Origin: Pseudoduganella violacea
GTDB taxonomy: Bacteria > Pseudomonadota > Gammaproteobacteria > Burkholderiales > Burkholderiaceae_D
DNA length: 64,000 nt
NCBI RefSeq assembly: GCF_014191875.1
Contig: NZ_JACHXD010000010.1
Coordinates: forward strand, 186,001-250,000
Direction of reading: 5' to 3'
The notes under the pieces are model-generated. The model searched no databases. It had not been told where the DNA came from and worked only from the letters and a program-made list of their open reading frames with translations. The position numbers and the translations under genes were made by a program. Of the stretch, positions 26,351 to 35,101 are shown piece after piece; positions within the stretch are counted from its first letter, which is position 1, and each line of letters begins with the position of its first letter.

Positions 26351-27475
26351 ATGTCTATCAAAATCAGCAGCCAGTTCGACGCTGGCGCCATCGACGTCGT
26401 CAGCGTGACCAGCGCCGGCGATATCGACCTGAACATCCGCAAGGATTCCCACGCCGACATCACCCAGTGGTTCTATTTCCGCGTCCAGGGCGCGCAAGCG
26501 GTGCCGCTCACCATCCGCTTCCTCAACGCCGGCCAGGCCGCCTATCCGGACGGCTGGAAGGATTACCAGGTCGTGGCCAGCTACGACCGCGACACCTGGT
26601 TCCGCGTGCCGACCAGCTATGACGGCAAGGTGATGACGGTCGACCATGCGCCCGAGTTCGACAGCGTCTACTATGCCTACTTCGAGCCCTACTCGTGGGA
26701 GCGCCACCTGTCCCTGCTCGACAGCGCCCAGCTGTCGCCGCTGGCCCAGTTGGTGGACCTGGGCAGCACGGTCGAAGGCCGCGACATGAACCTGTTGGTG
26801 GTGGGCGATCCCGAAGCCGAGAAAAAGGTGTGGGTCATCGCGCGCCAGCATCCGGGCGAAACCATGGCCGAGTGGTTCGTCGAAGGCATGCTCGAAGCCC
26901 TGCTCGACCCGGCCGACCCGTTCGCCAGCCAGTGCCTGAAGGACGCCGTGTTCTACGTGGTGCCGAATATGAACCCGGACGGCGCGGTGCGCGGCAATCT
27001 GCGCACCAACGCGGCCGGCGCCAACCTGAACCGCGAGTGGAATACGCCGAGCATGGAACGCAGCCCGGAAGTGTTCCTGGTCAAAGCGAAGATGCAGGAA
27101 ATCGGTTGCGACCTCTTCCTCGACGTGCACGGCGACGAAGGCTTGCCTTACGTCTTCGTGGCCGGCAGCGATTCGCTGGAGAATTTCACGGCCGAGCAGA
27201 AAGCCGCGCAAGACAGCTTCATCGCCGACTTCAAGCTCGCCAGCCCCGACTTCCAGGATGAGTTCGGCTATCCCGACGGCCCGTTCACGCCCGAAGTGCT
27301 GACCATGGGTTCGCCGCACATCACCCACCTGTTCGGCTGCCTGTCGCTGACGCTGGAATTGCCGTTCAAGGACAACGCCAACGACCCGGACGAAGAACGC
27401 GGCTGGAACGGCGCCCGCAGCGCCAAGCTCGGCGCCGCCGTACTGCAACCGATCCTGCGCGCGCTGCGCGCCTGA
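26351..27475 (+). CDS. M14 family zinc carboxypeptidase (cytosolic carboxypeptidase-like)
   Basis: The 374-residue protein has an N-terminal beta-sandwich (about 1-125, containing DITQWFYFRVQGA) followed by the M14 carboxypeptidase domain. This is the layout of the CCP/AGBL branch that trims acidic C-terminal or side-chain residues. Zinc ligands are His167 and Glu170 in HPGETMAEW and His260 in DVHGDEG; the catalytic Glu336 is in TLELPF. There is no signal peptide, so it acts in the cytoplasm. It lies between two paralogous TRAP receptor genes on the other strand and ends before a 49-base palindrome. Confidence 0.9.
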   Translation: MSIKISSQFDAGAIDVVSVTSAGDIDLNIRKDSHADITQWFYFRVQGAQAVPLTIRFLNAGQAAYPDGWKDYQVVASYDRDTWFRVPTSYDGKVMTVDHAPEFDSVYYAYFEPYSWERHLSLLDSAQLSPLAQLVDLGSTVEGRDMNLLVVGDPEAEKKVWVIARQHPGETMAEWFVEGMLEALLDPADPFASQCLKDAVFYVVPNMNPDGAVRGNLRTNAAGANLNREWNTPSMERSPEVFLVKAKMQEIGCDLFLDVHGDEGLPYVFVAGSDSLENFTAEQKAAQDSFIADFKLASPDFQDEFGYPDGPFTPEVLTMGSPHITHLFGCLSLTLELPFKDNANDPDEERGWNGARSAKLGAAVLQPILRALRA

Positions 27476-27483
27476 TGCCACCG

Positions 27484-27532
27484 CTGAGTCCGTGTCCGAT
27501 TGGGGTCAGACCCCAATCGGACACGGACTCAG
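27484..27532. repeat. REP-like perfect palindrome, TGGGGTCAGACCCCA core
   Basis: Two perfect 23-base arms (27484-27506 and 27510-27532) flank a 3-base loop. The arms contain GAGTCCGTGTCC and its complement. It lies between convergent stops and could end transcription from both sides. The outer arm sequence recurs at 32083-32138 and 32164-32216, showing a dispersed element family rather than a plain terminator. Confidence 0.85.
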
Positions 27533-27543
27533 CTGTTGCGGGC

Positions 27544-28635
<1,092 letters not shown>

Positions 28636-28767
28636 GCGATGTGTCTCCTAAGGATTTTTCTGCGTGACGGAAAACCTTACAGCTTTGTTATGCTGGAGAC
28701 AGTGTAGGGAAAGCCCTACCGGCTTGCAATCAAAATATCGGACGCGATCGTTCCTTCGTTACAACGT

Positions 28768-30120
28768 TCAATTACCCGCAACAACCATCTTCTCGATCAG
28801 GATGGAGCCGGTCTGCTTGGTGCCGCGCACCAGCACATCGCTGCCGATGCCGACGATCTGCTGGAACATTTCCTTCATATTGCCGGCGATGGTGATTTCC
28901 TCCACCGGATACTGGATCACGCCATTCTCCACCCAATAGCCGGAAGCGCCGCGCGAATAATCGCCCGTCACGTAATTGGTGCCCTGCCCCATCAGCTCGG
29001 TGACCAGCAGGCCGGTGCCGAGCTTGCGCAGCATGGCTTCGAAATCGTCGCCCTTCCTGGTCAAGGTCGAGGTCAGCGACAGATTGTGCGAACCGCCCGC
29101 GTTGCCGGTGGTTTGCATGCCCAGCTTGCGCGCCGAATAGGTCGACAGGAAGTAGCCCTGCAGCACGCCATCCTTGACCACGTCGCGCTTGACGGTGCGC
29201 ACGCCCTCTTCATCGAAGGGGGCGGAGCCGACGGCGCCCACCACATGCGGGTCTTCCTTGATCTGCACATGGGAGGGGAACACCGACTGGCCCAGGCTGT
29301 CGAGCAGGAAGGTCGATTTGCGGTACAGCGCGCCGCCCGAGGTCGCTTGCACGAAGGCGCCCAGCAGGCCGGCGGCCAGCGGCGCCTCGAACAAGACCGG
29401 GCAGGTGCGCGTGCTCAGCTTGCGCGCATGCAGGCGCGCCAGCGCGCGTTCGGCGGCGTAGCGGCCGATCGCTTCCGGCGAGGCCATCTTGCGCGCGTCG
29501 CGCACCGAGCTGTACCAGTCGTCGCGCTGCATATGCTTGCCCTTGCCGGCGATCGGCGCCACCGACAGGGTGTGGCGCGAATACGGGTAGCCGCCGATGA
29601 AGCCGCGCGAATTGGCGGCCACGAAATGCGACTGCTGCACATGCACGCCGGCCCCTTCGCTATTGGAAACGCGCGCATCGACCGCGAAGGCGGCCGCCTC
29701 GGCGCGCTGGGCCAGGGCCACGGCTTCCTCGGTGCTGATGGTCCAGGGATAGAACAGCTTCAGGTCGCGCGGCGCCATTTCCAGCATGTCGGCGTCGGCC
29801 AGGCCGGCGCAATCGTCCTCGGCCGTGAAGCGCGCGATATTGTAGGCCGCGTCGACCGTGGCGCGCAGCGCGGCGGGGGAGAAATCGGAGGTGCTGGCAT
29901 TGCCGCGCTTCTTGCCGATGAAGACCGTCACGCCCATGCCCTTGTCTTTATTTTGCTCGATCGTTTCGATCGCGCTCTTGCGCACCGAGACCGACAAGCC
30001 GCTGCCTTCGCTGATTTCGACTGCGGCATCGCTGCCGCCCTTCTCGCGCGCAAACGCTAACACGTCGCGGGCAAGCTGTTTCAACTGGTCCTGGCTATGG
30101 GTAAAGACGGAGTCGCTCAT
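28768..30120 (-). CDS. pmbA: PmbA (TldE), metalloprotease subunit
   Basis: PmbA pairs with TldD to form a cytoplasmic protease that degrades unfolded peptides, and was first known for microcin B17 maturation. The 450-residue protein is full length, with the family pattern GLSVSVRKSAIETIEQNKDKG near the start. In the C-terminal half it has GNAGGSHNLSLT, MGQGTNYVTGDYSRGASGYWVENG and YPVEEITIAGN. The zinc-binding HExxxH motif belongs to TldD, not PmbA, so its absence is normal. The gene is divergent from darP with 90 bases between; tldD is not in the window. Confidence 0.95.
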   Translation of the reverse strand: MSDSVFTHSQDQLKQLARDVLAFAREKGGSDAAVEISEGSGLSVSVRKSAIETIEQNKDKGMGVTVFIGKKRGNASTSDFSPAALRATVDAAYNIARFTAEDDCAGLADADMLEMAPRDLKLFYPWTISTEEAVALAQRAEAAAFAVDARVSNSEGAGVHVQQSHFVAANSRGFIGGYPYSRHTLSVAPIAGKGKHMQRDDWYSSVRDARKMASPEAIGRYAAERALARLHARKLSTRTCPVLFEAPLAAGLLGAFVQATSGGALYRKSTFLLDSLGQSVFPSHVQIKEDPHVVGAVGSAPFDEEGVRTVKRDVVKDGVLQGYFLSTYSARKLGMQTTGNAGGSHNLSLTSTLTRKGDDFEAMLRKLGTGLLVTELMGQGTNYVTGDYSRGASGYWVENGVIQYPVEEITIAGNMKEMFQQIVGIGSDVLVRGTKQTGSILIEKMVVAGN

Positions 30121-30210
30121 GGGGTGTTTTTGGTCGGCTAAGCGTTAAAACAGTTATCATAGCAGCCGTTTACTGTTTTTACAGGCAAGTTCACGCTTGC
30201 CCTCTCTATC

Positions 30211-30810
30211 ATGCCAAATGCAAACCGTGGCGCCGTCGGCTTCCAATCCTCCGAATTCCAGGAACAATACGAGCGCCCTTCCAAGACCGAACTCAAACGC
30301 CAATCCGACGCCCTGCAAGACCTGGGCCGGGAACTGGTCGAACAGCCGCGCGACCGCGTCAAGCGGGTGCCGATGCCGGAAGACGTGCGGGATGCCATTT
30401 TGGAATGCCAAAATATCAAGAACCATGAAGGCCGCCGCCGCCAGATGCAATTCATCGGCAAGAAGATGCGCAGCCTGACGGAAGAGGAAGTGGCCGCCAT
30501 CCAGCGCACCATCGAAGGCTGGAAAGGCGCCTCCAAGGCCGACACGGCCGCCCTGCACGCGCTCGAACGCCGGCGCGAGAAGCTGCTGGCCGACGACAAC
30601 GCCCTGACCGTCCTCTTGGCCGAGCACCAGGAACTCGACGCCCAGCACCTGCGCACCCTGATCCGCAATGCGCGCAAGGAGCAGGCCGAGCACAAGCCGC
30701 CCAAGGCTTACCGCGAAATCTTCCAGATCCTGAAAGACCTGGACGCCAAGGCCAAGGCCGCCGCCGCGCCGGCCGGCGACGAGGACGCGTCCGAGGACGA
30801 CGATGAATGA
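30211..30810 (+). CDS. darP: DarP (YjgA/DUF615), ribosome biogenesis-associated protein
   Basis: DarP is a cytoplasmic helical protein that associates with the 50S subunit late in assembly. The 199-residue protein has the DUF615 signature PSKTELKRQSDALQDLG (about 24-40), PMPEDVRDAI and NHEGRRRQMQFIGKKMR. The acidic C-terminal tail DEDASEDDDE is common. Opposite pmbA is the arrangement seen in many proteobacteria. It overlaps the next gene by 8 bases. Confidence 0.94.
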   Translation: MPNANRGAVGFQSSEFQEQYERPSKTELKRQSDALQDLGRELVEQPRDRVKRVPMPEDVRDAILECQNIKNHEGRRRQMQFIGKKMRSLTEEEVAAIQRTIEGWKGASKADTAALHALERRREKLLADDNALTVLLAEHQELDAQHLRTLIRNARKEQAEHKPPKAYREIFQILKDLDAKAKAAAAPAGDEDASEDDDE

Positions 30811-31408
30811 TGCGCCGCTGGTGATCGGCCTGGTGTCGATCTCCGACCGCGCCAGCGGCGGCGTGTACGCCGACCAGGGCATCCCCGCCCTGCAAGACTG
30901 GCTGGCCGGCGCGCTGACCACGCCCTTCCGCGTCGAGACGCGCCTGATTCCCGACGAACGCAGCCAGATCGAAGCGACGCTGGTGGAGCTGGTCGACACG
31001 GCGCGCTGCCATCTGGTGCTGACCACGGGCGGCACCGGCCCGGCGCGGCGCGACGTCACGCCGGAAGCCACGCTGGCCGTGGGCACCAAGGAAATGCCCG
31101 GCTTCGGCGAACAGATGCGCCAGATCAGCCTGCACTTCGTGCCGACCGCCATCCTGTCGCGCCAGCTGGCCGTGATCCGCGAGACGGCCGACCACGCCGC
31201 CTTGATCATGAACCTGCCGGGCCAGCCCAAGGCCATCAAGGAAACCCTGGAAGGCTTGAAAGACGCCGACGGCAAACAGCTGGTGGGCGGCATCTTCGCC
31301 GCCGTGCCCTACTGCGTTGACCTGATCGGCGGGCCGTATATGGAAACCGATCCGGCCGTGAGCAAAACCTTCCGCCCCAAATCGGCCCTGCGCCCTCCCA
31401 AGGAATAA
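30803..31408 (+). CDS. mog: Molybdopterin adenylyltransferase (Mog/MogA)
   Basis: Mog adenylates molybdopterin before molybdate insertion. The 201-residue protein has the MoaB/MogA fold with VSISDRASGGVYADQG at the start, LTTGGTGPARRDVTPEAT (about 72-89) as the substrate loop, and NLPGQPKAIKETLEGL. Its ATG lies inside the end of darP, so the two are co-translated. Other molybdenum cofactor genes are not present here. The protein ends PPKE and is followed 1 base later by the esterase gene. Confidence 0.93.
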   Translation: MNDAPLVIGLVSISDRASGGVYADQGIPALQDWLAGALTTPFRVETRLIPDERSQIEATLVELVDTARCHLVLTTGGTGPARRDVTPEATLAVGTKEMPGFGEQMRQISLHFVPTAILSRQLAVIRETADHAALIMNLPGQPKAIKETLEGLKDADGKQLVGGIFAAVPYCVDLIGGPYMETDPAVSKTFRPKSALRPPKE

Positions 31409-31409
31409 G

Positions 31410-32078
31410 ATGAGCCAAGTACTCGACAATATCGAAATCACGACCGGCGAGCAGCCGACGGTCGCCATCATCTGGATGCACGGCCTGGGCGCCGACGGCA
31501 ACGACTTCGTGCCCCTGGTCGACGAGCTGAATCTGCAAGGCTTGCCCGCCATCCGCTTCATCTTCCCGCATGCCAAGACCATGCCGGTGACGATCAACGG
31601 CGGCTATGTGATGCGCTCCTGGTACGACATCGTGCACACCGACCTGGGCCGCCAGGAAGACGAAGCCGGCCTGCGCGCCTCGCAGTTGGAGGTGGAAGCC
31701 CTGATCGCGCGCGAAAAGGCGCGCGGCATCCCGGCCGAGCGCATCGTGCTGGCCGGCTTCTCGCAAGGCTGCGCCATGACCCTGCAGACCGGCCTGCGCC
31801 ATCCGGAAAAGCTGGCCGGCCTGCTGTGCCTGTCCGGCTATATGCCGCTGGCCGACAAGATCGCGGCCGAACGCCACGCCGCCAACCAAGCCACCCCGAT
31901 CTTCCTGGCCCACGGCCGCATGGACCCGGTGGTGCCGGTGGCGCGCGCCCTCGCCACGCGTGAGCTGCTGCAAACCCTCGGCTACCAAGTCGAATGGCAC
32001 GAATACCCGATGCAGCACTCCCTCTGCCTGGACGAAGTCCAGCACCTCAACGCCTGGCTGCGCCAAATCCTCGCCTAA
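31410..32078 (+). CDS. Carboxylesterase/acyl-protein thioesterase-like alpha/beta hydrolase
   Basis: This 222-residue cytoplasmic serine hydrolase belongs to the phospholipase/carboxylesterase family (EstB of Pseudomonas, APT1 of eukaryotes). Features are the oxyanion region WMHGLGADGNDF, nucleophile Ser118 in GFSQGCAM, Asp in HGRMDPVVP and a C-terminal His in MQHSLC. Typical substrates are short acyl esters or thioesters. It is the third gene of the darP-mog-esterase unit (AAGGA ribosome site in the end of mog). Two REP-like palindromes follow. Confidence 0.9.
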   Translation: MSQVLDNIEITTGEQPTVAIIWMHGLGADGNDFVPLVDELNLQGLPAIRFIFPHAKTMPVTINGGYVMRSWYDIVHTDLGRQEDEAGLRASQLEVEALIAREKARGIPAERIVLAGFSQGCAMTLQTGLRHPEKLAGLLCLSGYMPLADKIAAERHAANQATPIFLAHGRMDPVVPVARALATRELLQTLGYQVEWHEYPMQHSLCLDEVQHLNAWLRQILA

Positions 32079-32082
32079 ACAG

Positions 32083-32138
32083 CTCAGCCCGTGTCCACCC
32101 TGGACCCTGGTGCCAGGCACCAATCGGACACGAACTCA
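32083..32138. repeat. Degenerate REP-like palindrome, TGGTGCCAGGCACCA core
   Basis: The centre GGTGCC-A-GGCACC (32109-32121) is a perfect inverted repeat, while the outer arms (CCGTGTCCACCCTGGACC and CAATCGGACACGAACTC) pair only in part. The left arm looks like the GTGTCCACC type and the right like the ATCGGACAC type, so it appears to be a recombinant or decayed member of the family. Confidence 0.65.
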
Positions 32139-32163
32139 ACGGGAATAATCGCGGCGATGGACG

Positions 32164-32216
32164 GCCGAGTCCGTGTCCACCTTGGTGCCTGGCACCAAGG
32201 TGGACACGGACTCGGC
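32164..32216. repeat. REP-like perfect palindrome, TGGTGCCTGGCACCA core
   Basis: Two perfect 26-base arms (32164-32189 and 32191-32216) surround a single T. The outer GAGTCCGTGTCC is shared with the palindrome at 27484, but the core differs. It is followed by TGTTTTTTT on the plus strand (from 32217), so it can also end transcription of the esterase unit. Confidence 0.85.
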
Positions 32217-32223
32217 TGTTTTT

Positions 32224-32775
32224 TTATGGCAGGGGCGGGGCGCTGCTGGCGGGGGCGGGGGTTTGGGCGACGTTCATGACCATGGCGAGTAGGGCGTAGT
32301 AGCCGTTCAGGCCCGTCAGGTCGGTGACGCCGTGTTCGCCAAACTGGGATAACGCGGCGGCGTAGCTGGCGTCGCTCACGCGCTTGTCGCGCTGGAGTTC
32401 AGTGCAGAAGTCGTACACGGCTTGTTCGTCGGCAGCCAGGCCGGACGGCGCGCGGCGTTGCGCGATGGCGTCGATCACGTCGGGGCGGATGCCGGCCTCG
32501 GCGGCAATCGGGGCGTGGATAGCCCATTCCACCGGCTGGTCCCAGGCGCGCGCCGTGACCAGGATGGCCAGCTCGGACAGGCGGGTGCCGATGGCGCTGC
32601 GGTAGCGCAGGTATTCGCCCAGGCGTTGGGCGCAGCTCATCAGCTCGGGACTGCGCAGCAGCGGCACGAAGGGGCCGTATAGCGAGCCGCGCGGGCCGTC
32701 GATCACGGCTTGCGCCGCGGCCTGCTGCGCCGTTGTCATCTCTGCAAAGGGAATGGGGCCAAGCCGTTCTATCAT
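32224..32775 (-). CDS. Carboxymuconolactone decarboxylase/AhpD-like family protein
   Basis: The 183-residue protein has the helical AhpD-like fold suggested by RGSLYGPFVPLLRSPELMS, LSELAILVTARAWDQPVEWAIH and the repeat-like TDLTGLNGYYALLAMVMN. The Cys-x-x-Cys pair of active AhpD proteins is absent (DQPVEW in its place), so it is not a typical peroxide-linked disulfide reductase. It may be a gamma-carboxymuconolactone decarboxylase-like enzyme of unknown substrate. The start at 32775 (MIERLGP) is chosen over an upstream frame rich in Arg and His. It is divergent from the aminotransferase gene, with a palindrome between. Confidence 0.8.
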   Translation of the reverse strand: MIERLGPIPFAEMTTAQQAAAQAVIDGPRGSLYGPFVPLLRSPELMSCAQRLGEYLRYRSAIGTRLSELAILVTARAWDQPVEWAIHAPIAAEAGIRPDVIDAIAQRRAPSGLAADEQAVYDFCTELQRDKRVSDASYAAALSQFGEHGVTDLTGLNGYYALLAMVMNVAQTPAPASSAPPLP

Positions 32776-32803
32776 CGTCTGCCTGTGGTAGGAATGCGAA
32801 AAA

Positions 32804-32817
32804 TATCGCATACGATA
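32804..32817. promoter_or_regulatory. Palindromic candidate operator TATCGCATACGATA
   Basis: The perfect TATCG-4-CGATA inverted repeat lies in the 111-base region between two divergent genes. The sequence is similar in form to operators bound by FadR-type GntR regulators. No such regulator is encoded nearby. Confidence 0.45.
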
Positions 32818-32886
32818 CCGCAAAAATCAAAATCGCCTTTAGCGGCGGGGCGTATCGTCAGCTCTCCAACACCATAGGAGGGGACC

Positions 32887-34224
32887 ATGAGCCATCTTAT
32901 CCACCGCCAGCTGCGCCACACGCCGCCCGTTGCCGATGGCGGCAGCGGCCTGTATCTGCGCGACAGCGAGGGCCGCCTCTATCTTGATGCAAGCGGCGGC
33001 GCAGCCGTGTCCTCGCTGGGCCACGGCCATCCCGATGTGCTGGCGGCGATGCAGGCGCAGATCGGCAAACTGGCCTATGCGCACACGGCCTTCTTCACCA
33101 GCGAAGTGGCCGAGGATCTGGCGCTGCGCCTGGCCCAGGACGCGCCGGGCGACCTGGATCACGTCTACCTGACCTCGGGCGGTTCGGAAGCGATCGAAAC
33201 GGCGCTCAAGCTGGCGCGCCAGTATTTCGTCGAGCGCGGCGAGCCGCGCCGCAGCGTCTTCATCGCGCGCCGCCAAAGCTATCACGGCAATACCCTGGGC
33301 GCCCTGGCCCTGGGCGGCAACGAGTGGCGGCGCCGCCATTTCGAGCCGCTGCTGATGAAGGTGGCGCGGGTAGCGCCTTGCTATGAATACCGCGACCGCC
33401 GCCCCGGCCAGGATGTGCACGAGTACACGGCCGGCCTGCTGCGCGAGCTCGAAGACGTGATCCTGGAAACCGGGCCGGAACGCGTGATCGGCTTTTGCGC
33501 CGAGCCGGTGGTGGGCGCGACGGGCGGCGCGATTCCGCCCACGCCGGGTTATTTGCGCGGCGTGCGCGCGCTATGCGACAAGTACGGCATCCTGTTCATC
33601 GCCGATGAAGTCATGTGCGGCATGGGCCGCACCGGCACGCTGTACGCCGTCGAGCAGGAAGGCGTGCTGCCCGACCTGGTCACGCTGGGCAAGGGCCTGG
33701 GCGCGGGCTATGCGCCGATCGGCGCGGTGCTGGCGCGTCAGCATATCGTGGAGTGTCTGCGCGCCGGCAGCGGCGCCTTCCAGCATGGGCATACCTATAC
33801 CGGCCACCCGATCGCGGCGGCGGCGGCGCTGGCGGTGCAGAAAGTGATCCGGCGCGATTGCCTGCTGGGCGCCGTGACGGTGCGCGGCGGCGTGCTGCGG
33901 CGCATGCTGCGCGACGCCTTCGGCGGCCATCCGCATGTGGGCGATATCCGCGGCCGCGGCCTGTTGCTGGGGATGGAGCTGGTGCAGGACCGCGAGAACA
34001 AGCACGCCTTCGATCCCGACCTCAAGCTGCATATGGCGATCCGCGAGCAGGCCATGGCCTGCGGCCTGATCGTGTATCCGATGGGCGGCACCATCGACGG
34101 GCGGCGCGGCGACCATATCCTGCTGGCGCCGCCGTTCACCGTGACGGAAAAGGATCTGGGCGAGATCGTCTCGCGCCTGCAGGACGCGCTGGAGCGCGCC
34201 CTGGCCAGCGTGCGCTGCGCTTAG
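32887..34224 (+). CDS. Class III pyridoxal-phosphate aminotransferase
   Basis: The protein (445 residues) is an omega- or beta-amino acid/diamine type transaminase. It has SSLGHGHPDVLAAM, the phosphate-binding TSGGSEAIETALKLARQYF, the cofactor Asp in IADEVMCGMGRTG, and the Schiff-base Lys269 in LGKGLGAGYAP. An AGGAGG ribosome site precedes the ATG. Its substrate is not predictable, but the group includes enzymes for gamma-aminobutyrate, beta-alanine, diamines and other beta- or omega-amino acids. Its stop codon overlaps the stop of the convergent FAH-family gene within TTAG. Neighbours suggest a role in an amino-acid catabolic unit. Confidence 0.9.
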   Translation: MSHLIHRQLRHTPPVADGGSGLYLRDSEGRLYLDASGGAAVSSLGHGHPDVLAAMQAQIGKLAYAHTAFFTSEVAEDLALRLAQDAPGDLDHVYLTSGGSEAIETALKLARQYFVERGEPRRSVFIARRQSYHGNTLGALALGGNEWRRRHFEPLLMKVARVAPCYEYRDRRPGQDVHEYTAGLLRELEDVILETGPERVIGFCAEPVVGATGGAIPPTPGYLRGVRALCDKYGILFIADEVMCGMGRTGTLYAVEQEGVLPDLVTLGKGLGAGYAPIGAVLARQHIVECLRAGSGAFQHGHTYTGHPIAAAAALAVQKVIRRDCLLGAVTVRGGVLRRMLRDAFGGHPHVGDIRGRGLLLGMELVQDRENKHAFDPDLKLHMAIREQAMACGLIVYPMGGTIDGRRGDHILLAPPFTVTEKDLGEIVSRLQDALERALASVRCA

Positions 34225-35072
34225 AACTGCTGGAAGCCGATCACGTCCTGCTGCTGTTCACCCAGGCCGGCGATGCCCAGGCGCAGGAAGTCGCCCTTCT
34301 TCAGGAAGCGCTTCGGCTTGCGCGCCATGCCCACGCCGGGCGGGGTGCCGGTGGCGATGATGTCGCCCGGTTCCAGCGTCATGAAGCGCGACAGGTAGGC
34401 TACCAGCTGCGGCACCTTGAAGATCATGTTCTCGGTGCTGCCGGTCTGCATGCGCTTGCCGTTCAGTTCCAGGTAAAGATCGAGCTGGTTGACGTCCCAC
34501 ACCTCGTCGCGCGTGACCAGCCAGGGGCCGACCGGACCGAAGGTGTCGCAGCCCTTGCCCTTGTCCCACTGGCCGCCGCGTTCGAGCTGGAATTCGCGTT
34601 CGGTGACGTCGTTGACGACGCAGTAGCCGGCGATGTATTTCTCGGCCTCGGCCTCGCTCACATTGCGCGCGCGGGTACCGATGACGATGCCCAGCTCCAC
34701 TTCCCAGTCGGTCTTCTTCGAGCCTTGCGGCAGCATGATGGGATCATCCGCGCCGGACAGGCAGGTGATCGCCTTCATGAAGACGATGGGTTCCTTCGGA
34801 ACCGGCAGGCCCGCTTCGGCCGCGTGGTCCTTGTAATTGAGGCCGATGCCGATGAATTTGCCGACCTTGGCGACCGGCACCCCGAAGCGCGGATTGCCGC
34901 GCACGATGGGCAGGGTTTCAGGGGCGATCTTGGCCAGCTTGCGCATGGCCTTGTCCGACAGCTGCTCGCCGCCAATATCGCCGATCACGCCAGACAGGTC
35001 GCGCAGCTTGCCTTCTTCATCGATCAGGCCAGGCTTTTCTTTGCCGATACGGCCGTAACGAACCAGTTTCAT
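34221..35072 (-). CDS. Fumarylacetoacetate hydrolase (FAH) family protein
   Basis: The 283-residue protein is a FAH-fold enzyme acting on a 2-oxo acid (hydrolase, decarboxylase or hydratase-isomerase). It has GIGLNYKDHAAEAGLPVPKEP, and the metal-binding DWEVELGIVIGTRARN with GYCVVNDVTEREFQ, as well as IIATGTPPGVGMARKPK. The start at 35072 (MKLVRYG) is right; the longer frame upstream belongs to the antisense of the MFS gene. It is the last gene of a likely operon with the MFS carrier and the KamA-like protein. Substrates in this family vary greatly, so no pathway is assigned. Confidence 0.9.
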   Translation of the reverse strand: MKLVRYGRIGKEKPGLIDEEGKLRDLSGVIGDIGGEQLSDKAMRKLAKIAPETLPIVRGNPRFGVPVAKVGKFIGIGLNYKDHAAEAGLPVPKEPIVFMKAITCLSGADDPIMLPQGSKKTDWEVELGIVIGTRARNVSEAEAEKYIAGYCVVNDVTEREFQLERGGQWDKGKGCDTFGPVGPWLVTRDEVWDVNQLDLYLELNGKRMQTGSTENMIFKVPQLVAYLSRFMTLEPGDIIATGTPPGVGMARKPKRFLKKGDFLRLGIAGLGEQQQDVIGFQQF

Positions 35073-35101
35073 AGTCTTCCTCGGAGTTGTACTCCGCCAT
35101 T

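Noticed and set aside
32224-32775. Peroxide-reducing AhpD
   Set aside because: The active-site Cys-x-x-Cys is missing, so only the general fold family is assigned.
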